From the NCBI GenBank assembly GCA_037576195.1, contig JAQZDE010000069.1, positions 1-64,000 on the forward strand: a stretch of DNA of 64,000 bases, given 5' to 3'. Position numbers and translations under genes: made by a program. Positions 49,078 through 62,714 of this stretch are shown piece by piece. Source of the stretch: Phytoseiulus persimilis (Eukaryota; Arthropoda; Arachnida; Mesostigmata; Phytoseiidae). How positions within the stretch are numbered: position 1 is the first letter of the stretch; each line of letters starts with the position of its first letter. A model generated the notes under the pieces. The model saw nothing but the letters and a program-made list of their open reading frames with translations, searched no databases and was not told the DNA's origin.

Positions 49078-50634
49078 TGACCAGCGTCCAGATCCTCCAC
49101 GAGGAGCCTTCTCTCGCCCTGTTTGGTTCTGAACAGCTTGATTGGCTTCAGCAAATAACGAGAGCGGAGGGATACGGCTCCACGGAAGAGCAGACCTCGG
49201 CTCGGATACAGAAGATCCGGCATTCGCCTGAACTGCTCGTAAAAAGGGTCGGTGGATCGTATGGAATTGCACAGAGGCGCCGTGAGTGTATTTATTACTG
49301 TCTATTTCCTGTGGCCACGTTGACCGTCACCCGGGAATAGGGTGAGTATCATTGTGCGAAACTCGACTAACGTTCAGGAGGCCTGCAAATTATCATGGAA
49401 TGCTTCTCCAGCAGCGCAAGCTACTGAGGTATTCTAGCCGACATGGTTATCATCAGGAGTCGGGGGTTCGTTCTGCCGTCATCTCAAGCTATCATCATCG
49501 TTGGAACGTTCCGTGCATACTCCGTTCCTGAAACCGGAGAACTCGCGACGAGACACTGCGGCAGTGGTCTGTCTCTACGAGCCTGCGTGTGCTCGTGGTG
49601 GGCGTAACGCGCGGCGAGGTCCAGAAGGAGTAATCCGATGCTTTTCTCGCGCAGTCAGAGGTTTGCTGAACTCAAGGGTCTTCGGAGGGCCCACTCCGGG
49701 GGGACCTGGATCTTCGCTTGTGGGAGCAACTCCCGAGCTTCGTCTCAGGACAATACTGGCCAGCATCGGGAGTTCCTCTACTTTCCGCAGTCAAACATAT
49801 CCGCCCCACTTGTCAAACTGCTGACGTGTTAGATTCTCGGGACGCGCTGAAGTTATATAGAAAAGGTACCATCTTCAGGAACATCTCATATCCATTGGAA
49901 GCAGTCGCCTCAAAGCGTAAAAATCGCAGTTTTTTGTGGAACTTGCGTGCTACACATCGCTAGACATCACGTCATGAACTTCGAGCACTTCGTCCCGCGC
50001 TTCAGGGAGTCGGGCTCGACAAGTAGCATCGGAACTCGCGAGTTCCAATGTGATTCAGTGTTCTCGGTTACACTGGGAAGTGTAGGAACCGGGGCCACTC
50101 AATATGCGATGAAATCTCCGGATCTTGTAGAGTAGCATTTTCTTATGGCGAGAGTGAGTGAGTGACGGAGTCCCTTCCCCTCTATTACTTTCACGAGATC
50201 GGAAAGAGGATCTGCTGAAGTCGACGACGACATTTCCGGCGTCGCCACAAGCGGAAGAAGATCTTGGTGAGGATTGCTTTTGGCACAGCAGTGTTGCCGT
50301 CGCTAGTGGTGTCAGCGGCGATAGGGGGGAGGATGTTCTTATCGAACTGGCAGCGGCTTCTTCCTTTCGTTCGAATAAGAAGGCGTTCTCGGGCAAGCCT
50401 TTCAGAGGAGCGGAACGAAGTCTTTTTTACCGTCTTCTTGCCGCTAATGCGAAAGGCTGGAAGCCATGGAAGCGGCGGTGGTCCTGATGAATGTAAATGG
50501 GACAATCAGAGGCGGGCTTTATCCTGTCATCCGGGAGAGGGCCTGCTGAAAGGCAGCGACGCTATTGGATCACTTGCTTCCCTTACCCGTGCTCCTTTTT
50601 ACTTTATCTTTTCCCGGCGCGCCGCTGCGAACGG

Positions 50635-50654
50635 ACTCTCTCTCTCTCTCTCTA
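50635..50654. repeat. CT microsatellite
   Basis: A run of CT dinucleotides, the complement type of the GA tract about 1.6 kb upstream. Confidence 0.9.
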
Positions 50655-52499
50655 CTCTTCCTCCTGAGGCCGCCGCCGTAGCTGCTGCTGTTCGCAGAGG
50701 CAGCTTTTCCTTTCGTTCCACTGCGCCCACAGCCAGTGGGGAAAAACGCTGCGATCGGAACAGATGGAGAGAGCACTCTGAGCGCTCATACCGAACTTCC
50801 CCAAAAGTCGGTTCCGCCACAACTGAAGATGGGTTGAATTTCTAAATTATCGGAGACAAAAACTCCTCTGGAGCTGTCCGTGAGCTGACCGGTTCTGAGG
50901 TTATTAAAACCAGTGCAACAGTATTCCAAACTCGATCTCAAGTATATCCGGTGTAAGCTGCTCGAAGCCATCTCGAATCGACTCTCTATCGTGAATTTTC
51001 GGGAGAGAGCTCTAGTGATACTCTTAATGACGTTCTGGCTCACATTTGAAAGATCGGGAGAATCTCCGGAGATTTTCCGCTAAGTGAAGTTTGGGGATCT
51101 CGCAGGCGTCCAGATGAAAATCGGTCGGGGCGTCGGGGCCCCGATTAGAGAATCACGATCATCTCGACGCATGACCTCTCCGCATACAAATATAAGCAGT
51201 CGCTTACCATCTGAGTTCTCGGTGTCTCTCCCGAATCCCCTTAATTGAAGGGTTCCTTGTGGCTGTCTGACGATGAGGGCGGATACTAAAGTAGATTGGC
51301 TCGCAATCAGTGTCAGTCGCGACTTTGGTTTCGGAGCTTTCACGAGGAGTTGGCGGTCGGTCGGTCGGCCGCCCACCCGCTCGGTGGCATGTGACTCCAC
51401 CTTAGTCGCTAATAAACTTGTGGAAAAGTTGTCACATCGCTCGACTGCCAGGATGGTAGCTTGAACGGTCGCTCCGCCCGACAATGTTTGCCTTCGCTCA
51501 CTTGCTCGAGTTTCGGATCCCTTGGTAAGGAGATCACAGAGCCAGAGGTTGAATGCGACGGCCGCTGCTGCTGGTCGTGGTAGTCGTCGTCGTCATCCGA
51601 GCGAACGAGGCCAGGAGCAATCGTCTCCTTAGAGCCCATCCACTTTATGTACGTCGGATGCATATTGAGATTGAGACGTCCTGCAGCGCCCGGCAGGAGT
51701 TCATTTCGTCGATGCATTGACCGAGTCGCGCGACTTCGTTCACCGAATCGGGGAGCAGAGCAGAACCGATCTGAGTTGAGCGAAACAAAGCAAAAGAGCG
51801 TCGTTTGGCCTCCAGAGAGAAATTCCGTCACCCAGAGCACATTTCGTCGACTTAGAAGGAAAGGCCGTCGCGAACAGATGAAGATATACGGTCGTGCAGA
51901 TCTGTAAATGTGCCCAGGGGCATTTTTTTTTGTCTCGATTCGCGAGAACGAGGGTTGCCAGGAGACAAGGAAAGCTTGTCGGAGCTGTCGTCGTTCTCGC
52001 GTTCCACCGGCTCGAGGTACAGAATCGTGGTGCGGATCGGAAAAGTGGTGCTTTCAGCTGGTTATTGGTCACGCCCCCCTCCTCCGCGTCTTCCCTCAAA
52101 TTCAGTTCAGAGATCGGAGCAGGTAGAGTCTTGGAGTCCCAGAGTCCGTTTCAGAAAGTCGTCGGAGTCTCGTGCCGGCGACAGGAGAACGGAGAGTCTC
52201 CCAATTGTATGACAGGCCAGACAGCTTCTCCTTGTTCGTTCCTAAGCTCGGAGCCGAACAAGACACAGACTGACACGGAGCGGAAATGGCATTTGCCCTC
52301 AGTTAACTCAAATATCGGTTCTGTGCGGACATCCGATCACTCGGTCTCGCCGCCATTCCTGAGTCTGTTTTCGGCGCATGAGACCTCGTTTGAGTGTGGC
52401 CACGGATCTGTTCCTACATCGATGAATTATTGTTGCCTACCACCCAGTTAGCCACCAGTGCACCCAGCAGACGGAGAGATCGACATTCGTCCACCCAGA

Positions 52500-52514
52500 C
52501 ACACACACACAGAC
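52500..52514. repeat. CA microsatellite
   Basis: A short run of CA dinucleotides (acacacacacacac). Confidence 0.85.
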
Positions 52515-55500
52515 ATGCATATATTTATATCGCGCGACATACGCAAACTACTAGAACGACGTTTCCAGGTCACGACAGCTCCTCGTTTGAGGTTTCCACG
52601 CCCCTCGAAGCGTAGCACGGAACGAACGAGCCCCTTTTCGTCGTCATCCGAGGAGGAGCGAGCGAGCGAGGAAGTAAGCTCCCGAGTGACGATGACATGG
52701 ATCCTTATCGATATTTAAAGCTTGAGGTCGGAGAGCATCGCAGCTCCCAAGAGCTCACCCGAATCAATATGCTCGATAATTGATCGTTTATGCCCGGAGA
52801 AACAACCCTCGCCGTCCGTACTCCCTGAATCCTCCGTCGGCTTCTTTCTTCGTGGTACCGGCCGCCTTGACTCCGGTCGGTTTGCAGTCACAAAGCTCTG
52901 CAACCGTGCCAAGATGCGTGTTCGACGCATCTCCGCACATGCTTGGGTGTTCTGGATGATACGACAAATTTGAGATACCAGAAATATAACAGAAAGCAAT
53001 CCTGACATCAGAACAGCGCGTTCGCGATAAAACACTGCATTGGGGCGACCGGAATAGGAAAAGCATTGGAACGGAATGTTATTTCAGACATCCTGCAAGA
53101 AGGAGAGCTGTCGACTTCGCTGCGATGTAATCGTCGGCTGTCGAAGCATAAATGCCCGCTGTGAGCAAACGAGTCGAACTCCACTGGGTATTGGCAAATC
53201 CAGATTGATGTACGTCTATTTCCCTTAACTTCTCACTTCATTCACCAATATTATCTTAGCTCTACACTCGGAGACCCAGACGAAGATTTCTGGCTCTGAA
53301 TTCTTCCGCCTCGCGATTTTGCTTCGAGAATTCGACCATTCGTTTGTTTCGAATGGGGTATCTTTCATTTATGGCTTTTGAAATATCCCACGCTCTTGAT
53401 TCCGCTCTCGCAGCGGACGCTTCATCTCGACGGCGACGACGAAGAGGTGATGGATGAACGCTCACGCTGATGATCGTAGCGGCGATGATGACTTTTTGTA
53501 TTGATGATTTGTCCTACCGATTCGGCGCGATTTGTCGCCTCATTGATGTGACCAGGTCAGCCGTCATCACAGGCGGCGTCACGACATCATCTTCCCACAA
53601 ATCCTGCACACCAAGGCAACAGTGCGTGTCCTCCGTTCGTGACCTCTAGGTCGAGCGACAACTGTGACAATGGCATTCGACAACAAGCCTGAGGGCGCAT
53701 GTCATCTCGTCCTTACATCCATACAAACCGTCAGCCAGCCAGTCAGCAAGTCAGCTCGTCAGGCGGGCACAACTGGCAAGCAGTCGCCTCAATCAAGGCT
53801 GCTTTACAGGGCGGGGTTTCCGGTGAAGATCTCGCTATGCCTCCGACGCTGTTATTGCTCCCGGGTGACGTCACCAGTCACAAGCCACCACTTGCTCCGT
53901 GATCGGCTGTTGCTGGGATCGCTGATGAACTGGGTCAAGTTCCCGAAAAACTTCCCAGAGAACTCCCAATCTCCACCTTTGGGTGTATTTGAAATCTCCG
54001 GGAGTTTCTCGAAACCTTGCACGTGAATGACTCGCGCGGTGGAATCTGCGCGAATCCCTTCTAATTGGCTTGCGCTGAACTCGTGAATCATCGATTTGCG
54101 TGGCCGATGCGTGCGTGATAGAAACACTGTTGCCTCCGATGTTGTCTAAAAACTTACCCCCCCCCCCCCAAATCCACGATGAGAAAACTGAATAGGTTTG
54201 TTGACTCCTTGGCAAGATGTTCCACAGTAGCCGGATACCTCTCGACTCTCCAATTGTGTTCCCCTTTCTGCCCCGCAGGAGAACTCGGTGTCCACTGAAC
54301 GAGAGGATGTCCTCCGTGATGGGATCCGAGTTTAATGACGGATCGGTACAAGTAAGTTATTATATACAAGAACGATAAGGAGAGCGAGCTGCAGCAGCCG
54401 GGCGGCTGGTGGCTTCTTTGACGATTGCGGCGGTGTTGTGCAATGATGATTCATCCGTATCGCAACGGAGATCTTTTCAAGCACCATGTTGTGTGAACTA
54501 TCAATCGAAGTGACAGTTTTGCTGGCCGGCAGCACGTGCCGCCCTTTTCGCGATCCGCTGCTGAAACACAGTGTCTAAACAAGAAGAGAAAAAAGAAACA
54601 GCAGCCCAGCGCTATCTGTGTCGCGCTTTGCCTCTGTGGCTGCTGACGAAGGGCGACATGATATACCGTGACGATAAACGATCCATGGCACCTCGTAATT
54701 GATGCTATCATTAAGCGCTTACGGCCACTGCTCTGTTGCTGCCACGATGAAGATCGATAATCACGCGGGCAGCATGCACAGGCCACGCAACACCCGACTT
54801 CAAGACCAGCCATCCGTCCGTGCCACCGAACGAGAGCCACCGTGTTCATCGAGAAAGGCTTTCAGCTCGGTCACGTAGAGTTCGAGGCGGCCAAAGTTCT
54901 CGTCGTCACACGCGGGATGGATCACTCGTTATCCAATATGATTTCTGAGAAGAACTCGGCTCGGGGGGCGGAGTTCCCACGGCGTGACGGTTACTGAAAG
55001 CTTTCCAACGGCGTCGACGCCTAATTCCGGTCGGCTTCTCTGAAAACAGAAGCCTCCTTCAAGAACTGGACGCGCGCTCGTAGGTGAAGATGGCCGCTGG
55101 TAGAGTATGATCGCTGAACGGCCGGTTAACTCTCTTTCCAAAAACAGGGTCTCGATCGCTTCTATCGGCCCGGCTGACTGGATGGTTGCCTTGCTGAATG
55201 GCGGGCAAACGGGCGTACGGCTCATTTACCAGCAGTGAATTCAGCGCATCCATGAGGAGAAGCTTGCGCCGACTGGGAAGGGAGACAACCCGACGCCTAG
55301 GGTGACAACTTCATTAATATACCAGACTACCCCCATGACAACCCGATGATAAACACGGAGTTGAGAAGAGTGGCGGAGCGAGCGACCGAATGAAAAAAGA
55401 AGTCGAGGCAAATACGCCCATGGTCACATTGTGCTGGCAGGGTCGTCCTCGGTAGTGGAATGGGCACCATTTTACGAACATTTTTCCGCGGATGGAATGC

Positions 55501-58500
55501 AGTGGCGGGCGGAAACTCTTCAAGTGGCTCGCGCGACATCCGACTCAGCCACCCGGCTTTGGAGCGCACATTCCATGTACACGGTCCAATCTGAGCAGCG
55601 TGATTAGAAATGAAGAACGGCGATCACGGGACCATGATGGTCGTTCATGTAGTTCAGAAGCAATTGCTGACTTAAGGCGGGAAGCTGGCGCGACAAGGGA
55701 CAGGGGTGAGGCGATAACATTACCATTTACGACTTTATGAACTTGTAAGCAAGAAACGCGGCGAGGACGACTCGTGTATATGTGTATGTTAGGGAATGCT
55801 GCATGTATGTATATGGGCAGCCGCCTCGAAGCTGCACCACGAGACCAGTTGTCTCATGAATAATTCAAGTCTCCCTCGCACAACGCGACCGGGGAGTCGT
55901 TAACGACCGCTGCTTCAGCGATTCTTCGATTGCGCACACTTCCTTAGACAGCGCACGCTCCTGAAGGAACCCGACCTCCGTAATCTTTCTACAGGAACCA
56001 GTGCTCTCCTACACCTCGATTTCAAGGAGAACGTAACTACACGTGGTGTCGGAATCCTTCGGCAAAGTGAGCACCTCCCGAATTCCAGTCGTTTCTCGGC
56101 GGGTCGTTCTGCCGCGCAATCCCGAGTCCCGGAGGCAAGCTCGACCGTTGGGGTGGCCCGCCGGGATCATATTTCAATGACTTTGCCATCCCGGGGACTC
56201 CATCAAACGTTCGCCCGAGCGATTGCCATTTGGCAGACGACAATCTGGGTAATTAAACGAAGGAAAGAGCTAATCAAGTCGTTATGCAGCCGCCAGCCTC
56301 TGTTGAACAGAAGGAATGTACGATTCCCGACCATCCGCCGACGGAGTGACTTTCGGACATTCACCTCGTGGTCGGACTCTGCTTGACGCTCAGCTGAATT
56401 TTCCGAAACCCTGTGGATTCGCTCACTGTGAATCCTCGTTTTTTGGCCACCTGCTCCGAAGACAAGAAAAATGTTACACTCGGCTCAAGGAGCTCCATTC
56501 ATATTTGAAATACGAACGAGAGCAAACGGTATCAGTTGATCAGAGAAACGGTGGTTAGCCCCGGTGTATATCAGTGTACCACAATGAAGGCAATCAGCAT
56601 CTGTTGTCGGCGGTGAAGGTGGGTGGGAGGAGGGTGGCTGACTGGATGGGCGGCTGTGAAGCTGCCCGCTTGCGGTGCTGATGTGCGGGGTAAGAACAAG
56701 GAAATCAAGGAGCTTGCTTGTAAACAAGCTCTGATATTAAGAATCGTCCGGCCGCTCTGATGTGTGACTGGGTTGGGAATAACATCAACAGCCACAAGGA
56801 CCACGTACACCGCCGCATTGACAAAGCCAAACACACATACAAAGCCACAGCGAATCGGCGTAACCCGGGGGTTTGGAGACTGGGTTCCATGACACGTCCT
56901 CCGCCATTGGTAGCGTAGGAGGAAATGAGAGGAGCCCTTCTCCGGGGGACGCGAGAACTGCGGCATTTATACCGCTCTTGTACACAGCTCAAGAACTGTC
57001 AGCTGCTTCTGTTCTGGTAGTGTTGAAGAGCCAAGCCGCAGCGTTCCCAGTCTCCGGTCCCCTTCTCATCGTGACTGAACTCTCCGAGGATTCCTCTGCC
57101 GCGATGCATTGCGGCTCAGATTTCCCATGGATTTTCGGTCCTGTACGAGCTCCGACGGGATGACCCGGGCCCGACAGAATCAGTGAAAGCTCGACCCGAT
57201 CTTGGAGTTCTGAGTCAAGCTGAACGGGACGTCCGCATCCGAGAACGACGCCTTGCACGGGAATCGGTCGAGGTGGGGAGGGCGTGACATACCGTGAATC
57301 CCGCGTGATCCTCAGTTTCTTCTCAAGGGTTGAGCTCTAGAGCTGTATTCCCCATGTGCAAGATGGTGGACCGAAATTCCGATCAGCCTAACCGAGAGAT
57401 ACAGGTTCGGATTCAGAGGAAGTAGCATTGTATCCAGGACGAACGTCGTTTCCGGATGGAGTCGATGTAGGATGGTACATAGGAAAGAACTCGGTTGTAG
57501 GATTCCTCGTTTGATTCATCAGGCTGCATGAGGGGCATGCAGTTCGAAACTGATGTCGAAACGTGATCTTTTCATCTATGACTGGATAATATTCTGATTT
57601 CGTTCGCTGAACGCAGCTGTAGCCCTGGACTGAAGTTCTCATGTTGATTCCAGATCGAGGCGTGTCCAGGATGGCGGTTGCAATCAGAGAGAACGATTGT
57701 CTTCTATACAAAGGTGAAAATGAATTCAATACGGACCGCAGGGTTGTCTATCGGATCGTGTTGTTGTGTTAGGTTGTTCTGGTGGTGATGGTTGTCGTGG
57801 CCGACTCTGCGTCGCTTAGTTGCCGCTGCGCCGCCGATAACCAAGCTGCGCAACGCCGCCCAGTGACAAAAGCGTATCTTCTGCTCGAATGGACTCCCAA
57901 TGCAGTCCCAATGCTGTGTCGCCCTTGCGCAGAGGGGACTGAGGGCAGAAGGGACAATCGGGGGCCACGAACCCTATTCCATATGTCTCCTTTCTTGCGA
58001 TCCATTCACACGAGGATGACAGGCCGGGCCTGAACGCCGAGCGACCAGCCGACCCGGCCCCTGACCGAGGGGCCGGACCGATAGTGGCGGCCGCCGCCGC
58101 CGCCACCAAATGGTTTGTTCCTCCCTTTTTATACTGACTCTGCCACCCCGCAGCCACAGCTCGACTCAACGGGTCCGGGAAACTCGGGGGGAGGAGGGCG
58201 ACGAGCTCATAAAGAGCATTGTTATGCCGGATGTGACGGTGATGTAGCGGCTAAGGTTGCGCCATCGTATTCCTCTCCTCGCTACTACAACGCAAGCCGG
58301 CGAACTCTGCCTGTTGTGCGTCGCTGTTGTTCTTGCTCTCTTCGGAGCTTCGTCGACCACCTCCAGTATATGTGCACTTGTTTCTTCACTAGCTCGAATC
58401 GATTTCGTTGATTTCATTGCCAGGAACGACGATGAAGGTCACCGCCGGCACAACGGTTCCGAACGCAAGCGTCGGCGGTTCGACATGCGACAGACGCAGT

Positions 58501-59324
58501 CAGGATCTGTTTTCGTATCGACATACGTCTCCGTTGAAAGCTATCCCGGATAAGATAAGCTTGACATGTACTGCGTGTCACACCAAAACACTTCGCCATA
58601 TCGTTCCACGTGAAAAAGTTCAGTGGAGCGGAGGTTTTGCTCTTTGCCACCGGTTTCAATGGGTGCATCGGGTATGCCCTGACGACAAAAAATCAAACTC
58701 GGCTCCATCATCGTATCGGATGCTATGGCGTCGTTTTTACCTCCGTCGGACCCGTTTTCTCAGAGCCTTGACTGTTGTGTCGCCGATTTTTAGCATCACT
58801 CGCGCTCTCAGTATCAAGATTGTCTGTCCCAGCTCCTTATGTTTTCCCCGCGACGTAAAACCTCAGATTCTCGGTTTGCTCCCTCAGTCGATTTCTCCAG
58901 CACCCCGGTTATTCGATTTTCATCAACCGAACTAAGCTATAATTTTTTTTGACTGAAAGTAAACTCTGAATTTGACAAATTGAAAATCGGAGCACCGAAC
59001 AGGCAGGGCGGCTGTCAAAAGGGCAATGTCATTCTGCACGATGAGTTCATCTGCAAGCAGCAACAGCACGCGAAATCCTCATCATGTCCTCTGCCCGCAG
59101 GTGGAGGGGTCATGTCTCACGGAAAAGAGGACGAACGCGTCTTCAAAGCTCCTCCATCTTGCGTTCTCTCAATCGAGGCGATGGAATGCGATTATAATGA
59201 GAATAATGAGCTCTTGACACGTTCGTGTGTCGACCTAAGATATCTTTATCGTAGCTTGAAATTCGTATGAGGAAAGACACCGTTGAAGAACAACGTCTGT
59301 ACTCTTATAATTTATACATGGCTC

Positions 59325-59330
59325 TTTATT
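59325..59330 (-). promoter_or_regulatory. Poly(A) signal of the broken cuticle gene
   Basis: AATAAA on the minus strand, about 170 bases past the stop of the disrupted cuticle copy, matching the spacing in the intact copy. Confidence 0.55.
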
Positions 59331-59501
59331 CACTCCAATATGCTATCCACACAAATCAGCACGAGAGTTTTCGTCAGACACCAGCTTAGGATGGCGAAAA
59401 CTCTTCTGCAATGCATGACCGGGTCGGCGGAGTGCTCCTCAACCACGTGGAACAGATTGACCCAGCCAACATTTCGCGTTTCCAACAAGTCTAGAGAACC
59501 T

Positions 59502-60065
59502 CTACCAGTGCTTCGCGAGAACGGGGGCAGCGTGAGAGATTCCAACGAAGTAAGCGGATCCACGGTTGGCAGCTCCTCCCCGAAAGGGAGCAGCTCCTCC
59601 CAAAACGGGGGCACCTGCTCCCCAAATGGAGCCAACAGCTCCCCAGACGGGGCCACCGATGGAGAAAGCCTTGACGAGAGGAGCGCCTATGGCGGCGGGG
59701 GCAGCGACTGCAACGGTCTTGGCAGCGATTCCGTGAGAGGCGATCGAGGCGGCGGCAGCAGCTGCGGCGGCAGTTCCAGGCTCGTAGGTCTTGATTGCGG
59801 CGCGGAAGCCGAACTTGTCAGCTACTTAGTTCACAATACTTTGACGTCCATCGATGTCGACCAGAGAGTAAGATCAAGGCACCCCGAGAGGGTTCCCAGC
59901 TTCGCTACGAGAGGTACCTCCAGTGGAATGCTTCTCGGTGTGGGCGAATTTGTGGTTGCCGAGGCCGTCTTCGGAACGGCTCGATACGGAAGGACCGCTG
60001 GCAAGGCCGATGAGGCTGGCTTGCGAGCAAGCCACGAGAGTAGCCAATGCGACGAAAGCTCTCAT
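59502..60065 (-). pseudogene. Cuticle-protein duplicate with two in-frame stops
   Basis: 188 codons on the minus strand, collinear with the intact gene at 62059-62664: the same signal peptide type (MRAFVALATLVACSQAS), chitin-binding region (SEDGLGNHKFAHTEKHSTGG) and the same last residues (GISHAAPVLAKHW). Two stop codons interrupt it: TGA at 59874-59876 where the intact copy has a Gly codon, and TAA at 59826-59828 where it has a Tyr codon. There is no frameshift, so the rest still reads in phase. The TATA-like box and poly(A) signal remain at the same spacing. It is most simply a young pseudogene; transcripts may still be made. Selenocysteine or readthrough is unlikely, given two different stops. 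Confidence 0.85.
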
Positions 60066-60113
60066 GTCGCTAACTGAGCCGTTCAAAATTTTCTGATAGT
60101 TGAGGGTGCTCAA

Positions 60114-60119
60114 TATATA
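60114..60119 (-). promoter_or_regulatory. TATA-like box of the broken cuticle gene
   Basis: TATATA on the minus strand, 49 bases before the start codon, equivalent in position to the TATA box of the intact copy (51 bases). Confidence 0.6.
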
Positions 60120-61867
60120 AAAGGCTAGAAGACCGAGTCGAAGCAACGCCCGGTGTTCTCTCTGGTGAACGCTTTAATTATTTTTCCAAGCATGATGAAT
60201 GTGGCTCCCCCTGAAAACTTGAATTCGCACCGAGGTTCGAGAGAATGTTGGATGGAAATAGTTTGGAGAAGGGATATCGAATGATCCATGTTCGCCAGGA
60301 AAGGCGTATCGAGTTAGAAATCATTTTGCCGCGGACTCGATGGGAACAACCTTAGGCGGATCGCCTTCATCCCCAGATTCCCTTCATGAGCTCCGGGATC
60401 TGCCCCGACGAAAAGATATGCACTGCTTCAACATTCTAAGCTCATTTCCTGCTGGCACGAGAATTGGTGGAGTTGTCTTGGTTCTTTAACATTTTCATTT
60501 GGAACCAGCGCAATGCCGCATAGCTTGGAATGCCCAATCTAGCCTCGCCTGCTCCCTCCAAGGGGAAGTCCCTGTTCCGTGCCTGATTGCCAAGATATGA
60601 TTTGGTAGCTCTTCTCATTGCTGAATCAGCTTTGCGAGAACTGTCGTCAAGACCGCGATACTTTTCTTGACTGCCCCCTCATGGAGCGAGACTTGATAGT
60701 GAGAGTTCGACGATTCTCAGGAATTACAAGTGTCAGTAGAGCATTATGAAGCCGGGGAGAACAGCACAAACATGTGATATCCATTTGGTGTTCGCAATCG
60801 CCGTCATCGGCTCCAGTCCAACGTCTCTGAGGGGTTCCGAGATGACCTTTGCCGGATTTAAGCCTGGCATGCGGGTTAAATGCAGAAGAATCCGGAATAC
60901 GCCGAATAACCGGGTCCCTCCTTGACGTTACACCCACCGGCATGGGTCGTCAACCTGTACGTCGCGACAGTCCAAGGTGACGCGGTTCCCAGCAATGCCG
61001 GAGAAGTTTGTCGACCTCTGCCCTACGGAATCGTTTTTCCTCAAAAAAGCTTTCTGAAAGTGAGGGAAGATCGTAGGGCGATCGCAGGGCGCCAGTTTTG
61101 GTTGTGTTCCCCTGGTTGCTCTTGGATCGGATTCGAGAGGTTGCTCGATTCCGAAGTCCATGCGAAGCGAAATTATAGATCTTCGAGAAGGGCCGAAACG
61201 AGCTCTTCAGCATCATTTGGGTTCTGTCAACCAACGAGACCTACAACAGCTCTCTTGTGGAAGAATGAAGTCCCCAGTTGACGACGACCAATCTAGGAGA
61301 AATAACAGATGTCTGGGCTCCAGTACAAAAGCGGAAAACCTCGCCTCGTGAGTTCAAGCTATTCACTGAAAAGCCCAGAGCCCGGGCTCTTATTTGAGAA
61401 CTAGACGCTCTTCTAGTCTTCCCAGAATGCGGTGAGCTTTTCAGTTGCCCGAAATAATTTTCGGTCGCGATCAGTTTCCCGTCCAAGGAGTGAGTCTCTG
61501 CAGAACCACCGTTCTCAGCGAGTACATTGTGCTAGGTTTCGATGAGCTCGAATGCTGCCCCAGATCCGAATCGTGATCTGTGGATTGATATCTTCCTGAT
61601 ATGTGTCCCCTCAGCAAGGGCTCGCCGGTCCTGACACGGGTCTCTACGTGAACCATCACAAGTGGGGAAGAATCAGGAAGAACTCAGAGTCGGGAGCGGA
61701 TCAAAGACGATCCACCGTTGATGCGTTTCGGGAGATTTTCTCATATCGAGTTAGCAAATGATTTCAGGTCCTGGTTTTCGCTCTCGGACCGCAGAGTGCT
61801 GTGCCGAATGTTCAGTGCAGCGATACGATGATCTATCGGGGACACAGGTCTACATGATAACAATTCT
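60120..61867. other. Spacer between the cuticle copies, no supported gene
   Basis: About 1.75 kb with short frames only. No domain, RNA gene or further cuticle exon is visible. Confidence 0.45.
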
Positions 61868-61873
61868 TTTATT
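61868..61873 (-). promoter_or_regulatory. Poly(A) signal of the intact cuticle gene
   Basis: AATAAA on the minus strand, about 185 bases past the stop at 62059. Confidence 0.6.
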
Positions 61874-62058
61874 TCTACAAGTTTGACTCGAGGCAGTGGA
61901 AACGAGAAAAGAAGAGAAGCTTCTCCGAGACTGAAGGAGAAGCATGATGCTTGAATGAGTTCGAATGAGGAGATCACAGAGGGAAGAGAGGGATCGCAGG
62001 AGACAGATGCAGATAGCCAATTGATTTGGGACGTGTGCCGTCATTCAGAGACTGAGAT

Positions 62059-62664
62059 TTACCAGTGTTTGGCAAGAACGGGGGCGGCGTGAGAGATACC
62101 GACGGAGTAGGCAGATCCCAGCTTGGCAGCTCCTCCCCAAGCGGGAGCAACTCCTCCCCAGACGGGGGCCGCGACGGCACGACCCCAGACGGGGGCAGCG
62201 ACGGCACCACCCCAAACGGGGGCAGCGACGGCACCACCCCAAACAGGAGCAGCGACAGAAGCAGCGTGGACAAGAGGGGCGGGTACGGCAACGGGAGCGG
62301 CAATGGTCTTGACAGCAGCGATTCCAGGAGTGACGATCGAGGTGGCAGCGGCAGCCGCAGGAGCAGTTCCGGGCTCGTTGGTCTTGATGGCGGCGCGGAA
62401 GCCGAGCTTGTCAGCCACGTAGTTCACAACACGTCGGCGTCCATCGATATCGACCAGGGAGTAAGATCCAGCGACACCCCACGGGTTCCCAGCCTCGCTC
62501 CGGGAAGATCCTCCAGTGGCGTGCTTCTCTTCGTAGGCGAATTTGTAGTTGCCGAGACCATCTTCGGAACGGGTCGACACGGAGCTACCAGTGCTGATTC
62601 CGTGTCCGATGAGGCTGGCTTGAGAGCAAGCCACGAGGGCGGCGAGAGCGATGAAGGCGTTCAT
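62059..62664 (-). CDS. Chitin-binding (RR-type) cuticle protein
   Basis: A single exon of 201 aa. It has a signal peptide of about 16 residues (MNAFIALAALVACSQA) and then a chitin_bind_4 (Rebers-Riddiford) domain at about residues 30-95: SEDGLGNYKFAYEEKHATGG, GSYSLVDIDGRRRVVNYVAD, then LGFRAAIKTNEPGT. The C-terminal half is low complexity: Ala/Val/Pro-rich with four 9-residue repeats (VAAPVWGGA type), ending in HAAPVLAKHW. Such proteins are secreted by the epidermis and bind chitin in the exoskeleton. The closest look-alikes known to me are arachnid adult-cuticle proteins. A TATA box at 62715-62720 suits strong stage-specific expression. A related, broken copy lies 2 kb downstream in the same direction. 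Confidence 0.92.
   Translation of the reverse strand: MNAFIALAALVACSQASLIGHGISTGSSVSTRSEDGLGNYKFAYEEKHATGGSSRSEAGNPWGVAGSYSLVDIDGRRRVVNYVADKLGFRAAIKTNEPGTAPAAAAATSIVTPGIAAVKTIAAPVAVPAPLVHAASVAAPVWGGAVAAPVWGGAVAAPVWGRAVAAPVWGGVAPAWGGAAKLGSAYSVGISHAAPVLAKHW
62155..62265 (-). repeat. 27-bp tandem repeat in the cuticle gene, about 4 units
   Basis: Consecutive units coding for VAAPVWGGA with one or two changes each. They are in-frame, so gain or loss of units keeps the protein open. Confidence 0.85.
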
Positions 62665-62714
62665 GTTGCTAACTGAGGAAGTTGTTGATGTCTGACCAAG
62701 AGTGTGACTGCCAA

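Larger units (their letters stand above)
48664..59324. other. Gene-poor 10.6-kb stretch with simple repeats
   Basis: No supported gene. Short frames occur on both strands; three are slightly better than noise. Minus 53008-52715 has 97 aa and an N-terminal hydrophobic, signal-like stretch (MSGLLSVIFLVSQI). Minus 57729-57388 ends in a Ser/Thr/Pro-rich tail after an acceptor-like catgcag. Plus 58408-58935 has 175 codons and no domain. Tracts of GA, CT, CA and C and a GC-rich block at about 57.8-58.2 kb are present. It could be an upstream regulatory region or non-coding exons of a gene outside the window. Confidence 0.4.

Noticed and set aside
59283..60077. 264-codon plus-strand open frame
   Set aside because: It is antisense to the cuticle-protein copy. 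The Gly/Ala/Ser-rich codons of that gene leave the opposite strand open; the translation is low complexity with no domain.
62065..62676. 203-codon plus-strand open frame with Gly/Ser/Asp repeats
   Set aside because: It is the antisense shadow of the intact cuticle gene. Its tandem repeats are the 27-bp VAAPVWGGA units read backwards.
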